From UBA7446 sp964014735 (GTDB lineage: Bacteria > Bacteroidota > Bacteroidia > Flavobacteriales > Flavobacteriaceae), in NCBI GenBank assembly GCA_964014735.1, contig CAXHBH010000008.1, positions 1-59,444 of the forward strand: a stretch of 59,444 nucleotides of DNA. The letters are read 5' to 3'. The first letter of the stretch is position 1. Each line of letters opens with the position of its first letter. A model generated the notes under the pieces. It worked only from the letters and a program-made list of their open reading frames with translations, did not search any database and was not told the origin of the DNA. Of this stretch, positions 54,818 to 59,444 are shown piece after piece. Made by a program: the position numbers and the translations under genes.

Positions 54818-55516
54818 GACTGTCATGCGAAATCCTTCGCCATGTATGTTGCTGATTTCAATATTGGGGTCAACCTTCAAATGTTTACGGAGTTTTGCTA
54901 TATAAACATCCATTGAGCGTGAAGTAAAATAGGTGTCATCTTTCCATATCTTTTTTAGTGCAAGTTCTCGTGGCATCAAGTCATTTAGGTGGAGGGCAAG
55001 CAATTGTAGTAAAGCGCCTTCTTTTGGAGACAACTTAACTGGTACGTTTTTTTCAAAAGACAATTCACGCAGCTTTGCGTTAAAAGAAAATCTACCAATG
55101 TCAAAAAGAAATTCGGCTTTATCTAAGTTTACTACTTGATGCTCCATGCGTTGAAACATGGCTTTCATTTTTAATAAAAGTACGTCCGAGTCAAACGGCT
55201 TTGTCAAATAATCATCTGCTCCAATATTATAACCTTTCATTACATCTTCTTTCATAGATTTAGCAGTTAAAAAGATTATGGGCATAACAATATCTGTCCT
55301 ACGAATTTCTTTAGCTAGCGTGAATCCATCCTTGTAGGGCATCATAACATCTAATAAACAAATATCAAAAACTCCTTTACTAAACTTTTCACTTGCTTCA
55401 ACCCCATTGCGAGCCAATACCACTTCATAGTTTTTGATTTCCAAAAAATCGCGAAGAATATTCCCAAAATTCAAATCGTCTTCAACCAACAAAACTTTTT
55501 TCTTTTCCGTGATCAT
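54809..55516 (-). CDS. OmpR-family response regulator, RprY-like (235 aa)
   Basis: Receiver domain (1-about 120) with acidic pair Asp13/Asp14 and phospho-acceptor Asp56 in CLLDVMMPYKDGF, and the Lys of LTKPF. The C-terminal winged helix contains SPKEGALLQLLALHLNDLMP and ends FRMTVSV. It is paired with the histidine kinase upstream, whose stop overlaps its start by 4 nt. The similarity to RprY of Bacteroides is my recognition from layout and sequence; target genes are unknown. Confidence 0.9.
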   Translation of the reverse strand: MITEKKKVLLVEDDLNFGNILRDFLEIKNYEVVLARNGVEASEKFSKGVFDICLLDVMMPYKDGFTLAKEIRRTDIVMPIIFLTAKSMKEDVMKGYNIGADDYLTKPFDSDVLLLKMKAMFQRMEHQVVNLDKAEFLFDIGRFSFNAKLRELSFEKNVPVKLSPKEGALLQLLALHLNDLMPRELALKKIWKDDTYFTSRSMDVYIAKLRKHLKVDPNIEISNIHGEGFRMTVSV

Positions 55517-57099
55517 AATTTGTGTTTGAGGGGGAAACTTACTGTAAAAGTACTTCCCGTTTTTAATTGACTTTTAACATATATCGTGCCATTGTGTAAT
55601 TCAACGATGCGCTTGACGTAAGAAAGTCCTAGTCCATGTCCTTTGACCATATGAATATCGCCAGATTCTTGCCTGTAAAAACGATCAAAAATCTTTCGCC
55701 TGACGTAGCTACTCATCCCTATCCCTTTGTCCTTTATATCAACTGTAAAGGCTTCGTTTGTAACGTTCGTTGTTAAATCTATTTCAACGTTTTCATCAGA
55801 GTATTTGATGGCATTTTCCAATAGGTTAACCCAAACATTAGTCATATGCGATTGCGAGATTGGAAGTTTAATTTGCATAGGGTCTAAAGACAGTTTAAGA
55901 GAACCTTCTCGTTGATCCACCAAAAGACGAACATGCTCAATAGCTGTCTTTATTGGAATATGGGGGTCAATTTCTGTGGTAGTAAGTTCTAACTCACGCC
56001 TGTCTAACCTAGAAATTTGTAAAACATTCTCAACCTGGGTGTTCATTCTTCTACTCTCATCTCTAATAAGACCAAGATATTGTGTAACCTTATTGGGTTG
56101 CTTAGCAATGGCTACGGTTCCCAATGCATCTAATGCCAATTGAATGGTCGCTATGGGGGTTTTAAACTCATGAGTCATATTATTGATAAAATCTGTTTTT
56201 ATATCTGATATCTTCTTTTGTTTTAGGGCTTGGAAATAAGTTATTGCAAATACGGTTATCAAAATAACGGTAAACAAAATAGAAAGCGCGATGGAACTAA
56301 AAACAGATGATCTCAAAAAAGCGGTTTTTTCAGGAAAAATAAGCCGTAACTCATACTTGCTTAGGCCATTTTCGTCTACAAAAAGTGGCATTCTATATGT
56401 ATCTTTATTGCTATTTTGAAGGAACTGATCAGTCCCCAAACTAGACATACGGTTACCCTCAAAAACACGAAATTCAAAACCAACATCAATATCACGAAGT
56501 AAAAGCTCCTGACCTATCAGCAATTCAAGTTCAAAATTGCTAACACGTTTTTCAATAACCTTAGTAGCTGCTATATCCATAAAAATACTTTCATATTTGG
56601 CTTTATCCATCGATGACAAACGCTCAATGCGTTGCATACGCTCAGAATTAGACATCCTATTAATAGTCCCCTCAAGATCCTCTTCAAGAACAGTAGTGGC
56701 TTTAACAGTACGATAATCCAAAATCGGTGTAGAGTCGCTAGAAAAAGGATCAAAAAGTTCTGGAAAAATACCATAAGAGTCTTCAATTATACCTCGCGAA
56801 ACCAAAAGGGTTTTATTGTCTATTGTGGAACGGTCGATATATTGAAATACTTCAGTCAATTGTGATACTTTTGGGGAGCCTAGACTATCCATAATTTTTT
56901 GGGTAGCACTAATATAATCGCGAAGTTCTCGTTCTTTAATTTGTTCAGAAACATCAGCCAAGGCATTGTTAACACTCAATGTAAACTGACGATCACGATT
57001 AGATAGATTGGTTTGAATCCAAAAAGTTTGCACCACAATAATCCCAAGTAAGGACAATGCCATAAATGCAATCAATACGCTAAACAAACGCTTTTTCAT
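55513..57099 (-). CDS. Membrane sensor histidine kinase, RprX-like (528 aa)
   Basis: Two transmembrane segments (about 7-29 and 268-288) flank a periplasmic sensor domain of about 235 residues. The phospho-acceptor His310 lies in NNMTHEFKTPIATIQ; N, G1 and G2 boxes follow (VNLLENAIKYS, DKGIGMS, GHGLGLSYVK). It partners the downstream regulator. The ligand is unknown. A TATTTTTG box (complement of 57160-57167) lies about 60 nt before the start. Confidence 0.9.
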   Translation of the reverse strand: MKKRLFSVLIAFMALSLLGIIVVQTFWIQTNLSNRDRQFTLSVNNALADVSEQIKERELRDYISATQKIMDSLGSPKVSQLTEVFQYIDRSTIDNKTLLVSRGIIEDSYGIFPELFDPFSSDSTPILDYRTVKATTVLEEDLEGTINRMSNSERMQRIERLSSMDKAKYESIFMDIAATKVIEKRVSNFELELLIGQELLLRDIDVGFEFRVFEGNRMSSLGTDQFLQNSNKDTYRMPLFVDENGLSKYELRLIFPEKTAFLRSSVFSSIALSILFTVILITVFAITYFQALKQKKISDIKTDFINNMTHEFKTPIATIQLALDALGTVAIAKQPNKVTQYLGLIRDESRRMNTQVENVLQISRLDRRELELTTTEIDPHIPIKTAIEHVRLLVDQREGSLKLSLDPMQIKLPISQSHMTNVWVNLLENAIKYSDENVEIDLTTNVTNEAFTVDIKDKGIGMSSYVRRKIFDRFYRQESGDIHMVKGHGLGLSYVKRIVELHNGTIYVKSQLKTGSTFTVSFPLKHKL

Positions 57100-57187
57100 T
57101 ATGATAAAATATAATGGAATTTAATTTCTTGTAATAGACATTGCTATTATTTATAAATACAAAAATACACAACCTTTGCGACAACGT

Positions 57188-57769
57188 TCATGTGTGCATC
57201 AATTGCAAGTGAAGTTTATGCACCTGAGATACGGTTTCGTCAATAATGTCGTTCTGAATAACCATATCGGCCAAGGGTTGCTTTTGCTCATCAGTCCATT
57301 GGTGCATTATCCGTTTACGTATGGCGTCTTCAGAAATATTATCGCGTTTTTTCACCCGTTGGATACGTAATGACTCGGAGCTAACAACCAAAATAACACC
57401 ATCAAACCTATCTTGTTCGCCAAGCTCAAATACAAGAGGAAATTCATAAATGGTATAGGGGGCATCTTGCTTTTGTTGCCAGTTTACATAGGCTGCCCGG
57501 GCTGCAGGGTGCACAACTGCATTGAGCTGTTGTAATTTTTCTTGATTGCCAAAAACCTTTTGCGCAATAAATGATCTGTTCAACTTGCCTTTGATGTAAG
57601 AGGCTTCACCAAATATCTCAACAATTTGCTGTTGTATACTTGCATCTTGTTCCATAGCTTTTTTTGCAGAGTCATCAGCTGCAAAGGAGGGTACACCTAG
57701 TTCGTTGAATAATTTTAGCACAGTTGATTTGCCGCTGCCGATACCACCTGTAAGTGCGTAATGCTTCAT
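57188..57769 (-). CDS. coaE: Dephospho-CoA kinase (193 aa)
   Basis: Last step of coenzyme A synthesis. P-loop GGIGSGKSTVLKLF at 8-21, then GVPSFAADDSAKKAM, VHPAARAAYVNW and EFPLVFELGEQDRFDGVILV. Length is normal. The start overlaps the YbbR-domain gene's stop by ATGA. Confidence 0.95.
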   Translation of the reverse strand: MKHYALTGGIGSGKSTVLKLFNELGVPSFAADDSAKKAMEQDASIQQQIVEIFGEASYIKGKLNRSFIAQKVFGNQEKLQQLNAVVHPAARAAYVNWQQKQDAPYTIYEFPLVFELGEQDRFDGVILVVSSESLRIQRVKKRDNISEDAIRKRIMHQWTDEQKQPLADMVIQNDIIDETVSQVHKLHLQLMHT

Positions 57770-58710
57770 TCGGAAATGAAATAAGATACAGATGGTGGTG
57801 TTATGACAACTTGTTTGGCATTGTCGGGTAATCCGGAAATAATAACAGGAAATTGGCCATTGGTTGTTTGTTCATATACGACTTCTGCATGAAAGTCTTT
57901 TGCGTTAATAGTTTTTAAACTAGAAAGGGGGGCGGCAAATTTTAACTCTACTTGAGCTGAAGTTAATTCAATATCCAATGCAGTGGGCACATTTGTGATG
58001 GTTATAGGCAGCATAAAAGAGATATCTGAATAGCGATCAACAGTACCACGTACCTCAATTTCGGTAGTATTCCATCGTGCCATAGCAGAAATTGAGTCTA
58101 AAAGAAAAGCCTTAAGCACAAAGTCTTCTTTAATAATATCATCGCTAAGGAGTTTAAAAATAGCAGTGTCCAAGCTTTTAAGTGGCTCTTTACCACCAGT
58201 TGCAGTTACTTCTTCTAAGTTGATTTGTAAAGGGGAAGTCATATGGTAACCCTCTGCCAAATTAGGTGGTGCTGCTAAAACGGGTGTAAAGGATTTAACT
58301 ACAGCTGGAGTCAGTGGTAATGTTATTGTACTCTGGATAAAGCCATTAAGGTCATTTCTGCCAGAGAATTGTTGTCTATAGGAATTGACTAAATGCTGAG
58401 TGCTCAACAAGGGGTTGTCTAAATCAATATCGGTTAGCTCATTAATAAAGAGCACCAACTTAAGTGGAAAAAGACGTCGATATAGAATGGAGAAACCAGA
58501 TGCAGAAATACTTGCATCCACGCGCAATTGCTCATCTAATAAAATAACAGCAGTTGCATCGTTATTTATTTCAACAGGAACAGGAACAATAGCAATATAT
58601 TCTTCGGACAAGGCACTGATTACCCATATGAGAGCTGCAAAGGTTAGAAACAAAAAACCCTGTTTTGAACCTAAAAATCGTGCTTTATTCGTTTGCTGTT
58701 GTTTGGACAT
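57766..58710 (-). CDS. YbbR-domain protein (314 aa)
   Basis: One N-terminal transmembrane helix (about 17-34) anchors a chain of YbbR-like beta domains, recognisable from VDASISASGFSILYR, VTATGGKEPLKSLDTAIF and the TITNVPTALDIEL segments. In Bacillus the YbbR homologue CdaR regulates the c-di-AMP cyclase, but no cyclase gene is nearby here. It is encoded between fabI (12 nt upstream) and coaE (4-nt overlap). Confidence 0.8.
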   Translation of the reverse strand: MSKQQQTNKARFLGSKQGFLFLTFAALIWVISALSEEYIAIVPVPVEINNDATAVILLDEQLRVDASISASGFSILYRRLFPLKLVLFINELTDIDLDNPLLSTQHLVNSYRQQFSGRNDLNGFIQSTITLPLTPAVVKSFTPVLAAPPNLAEGYHMTSPLQINLEEVTATGGKEPLKSLDTAIFKLLSDDIIKEDFVLKAFLLDSISAMARWNTTEIEVRGTVDRYSDISFMLPITITNVPTALDIELTSAQVELKFAAPLSSLKTINAKDFHAEVVYEQTTNGQFPVIISGLPDNAKQVVITPPSVSYFISE

Positions 58711-58722
58711 TATTATTGTTTA

Positions 58723-59444
58723 TTAATCCTCAAATGCTTGCATAACGGCATCGCTAACACCCATATTAGAAAAACCGCCATCGTGAAACAAGTTTTGGAG
58801 GGTTACTTTTCTAGTCAAATCAGAAAATAGCGTAACCGTATAGTTGGCACAGTCTAATGCCGAGGCATTACCAAGCGGTGACATTTTTTCTGCATATGAA
58901 ATAAAGCCATCAAATCCCTTAACGCCTTTCCCTGCTGTAGTGGGTGTGGGTGACTGTGAAATGGTATTGACACGAACATTTTTATCTCTACCAAAGAAAT
59001 ATCCAAAGCTTCGTGCAATAGATTCTAAAAATGCCTTATTGTCAGCCATGTCATTGTAATCTGGAAAAACACGCTGTGCAGCCATGTAAGACAAGGCTAC
59101 GATGCTTCCCCATTCGCTCATAGCGTCTTGCTTGTAAAGAACTTGCATCACTTTGTGAAAGGAACCCGCAGAAACGTCCCAACCCTTAGCGGTCCAATCG
59201 TATTTTTGATCGGTGTATGATCGTCCTTTACGTACATTTACAGACATACCAATGGAATGCAATACGAAATCAATTTTTCCGCCCAGCACTTTAACAGATT
59301 CAGACACCAAATGTTCTAAGTCTTCCAAAGAAGTAGCATCTGCAGGGATAATGGTAGAGCCTGTTTTTTCAGCCAACTGGTTTATCGTGCCCATTCGCAT
59401 GGCTATTGGTGCGTTTGTTAATACAAAGCTCGCACCTTCTTCAT
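58723..59444 (-). CDS. fabI: Enoyl-[acyl-carrier-protein] reductase (NADH), 5' end outside the window
   Basis: The frame runs without a start to the right edge (visible end EEGASFVLTNAPIAMRMG), so the first roughly 30 residues are missing; the ATG near 59400 is internal. Typical FabI segments are FVLHSIGMS, GSIVALSYMAAQRVFPDYND, the Tyr-x6-Lys catalytic pair in YNDMADNKAF, and VNTISQSPTPTTAGKG. It catalyses the last step of the fatty-acid elongation cycle and is the triclosan target in many bacteria. It is the first visible gene of a fabI-ybbR-coaE unit. Confidence 0.95.
   Translation of the reverse strand, partial: EEGASFVLTNAPIAMRMGTINQLAEKTGSTIIPADATSLEDLEHLVSESVKVLGGKIDFVLHSIGMSVNVRKGRSYTDQKYDWTAKGWDVSAGSFHKVMQVLYKQDAMSEWGSIVALSYMAAQRVFPDYNDMADNKAFLESIARSFGYFFGRDKNVRVNTISQSPTPTTAGKGVKGFDGFISYAEKMSPLGNASALDCANYTVTLFSDLTRKVTLQNLFHDGGFSNMGVSDAVMQAFED

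Noticed and set aside
1..59444. CRISPR arrays, defence systems, tRNA/rRNA genes, riboswitches, insertion sequences
   Set aside because: No regularly spaced repeats, cloverleaf-like sequences, transposases or known defence proteins were recognised on either strand by eye.

Overview
The window is a chromosome segment from a marine Flavobacteriaceae-type bacterium (Bacteroidota). The evidence is a T9SS C-terminal sorting domain, PorQ, an RprX/RprY-like two-component pair, Bacteroidota-type promoter boxes (TAnnTTTG, in one case with TTTG 20 nt upstream), almost no Shine-Dalgarno sequences and high A+T content. No rRNA, tRNA, CRISPR array, insertion sequence or riboswitch was seen.

Region 1 (1 to about 14.6 kb) is an accessory, visibly more A+T-rich polysaccharide-utilisation segment. 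On the plus strand are the tail of a probable sulfatase, two complete S1 sulfatase lipoproteins, and two genes for a small exported helical protein. A third copy of that small protein forms the N-terminus of a parallel beta-helix protein. On the minus strand are a GH29 alpha-L-fucosidase, an FMN L-lactate dehydrogenase, a fumarylacetoacetate-hydrolase-family enzyme, an SDR dehydrogenase and a T9SS-secreted beta-helix protein. SDR, FAH hydrolase and L-lactate dehydrogenase match the lower half of the non-phosphorylative L-fucose pathway (2-keto-3-deoxy-L-fuconate to pyruvate plus L-lactate, then lactate to pyruvate). With the fucosidase and sulfatases this points to a sulfated fucose-containing glycan such as fucoidan. 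Between the hydrolase and lactate dehydrogenase genes lies an unmarked 44-codon stump of an L-fuconolactonase gene (nonsense, frameshift, truncation). No SusC/SusD pair is in view; the locus probably continues to the left.

Region 2 (14.6 to 17.8 kb) is the boundary with the core genome. It has an orphan plus-strand hairpin with a T-run, a PgpH-like 7TM-HD phosphodiesterase and a decayed NlpC/P60 (C40) peptidase pseudogene that has also lost its catalytic Cys.

Region 3 (17.8 to 59.4 kb) is core genome: a TPR protein and gyrA; clpC; nadA-nadB-nadC; thrA-thrB-thrC; an aminopeptidase P; gcvT with an RmlD-like reductase and a 63-residue membrane protein; leuA-leuC-leuD-leuB; rpsA; an SMP-30-like lipoprotein, cmk, porQ and lon; a UMF1-type MFS transporter; an alpha/beta hydrolase, msrB and lpdA; an SDR; aroQ; a XerD-type recombinase; an RprY/RprX-like pair; coaE, a YbbR-domain protein and the 3' part of fabI running off the right edge.

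The points most worth follow-up are the fuconolactonase stump, the Spy/CpxP-like domain found three times in the polysaccharide locus (once fused to a beta-helix), the C40 pseudogene, and several TAnnTTTG boxes so close to the start codon that leaderless or nearly leaderless mRNAs are predicted.
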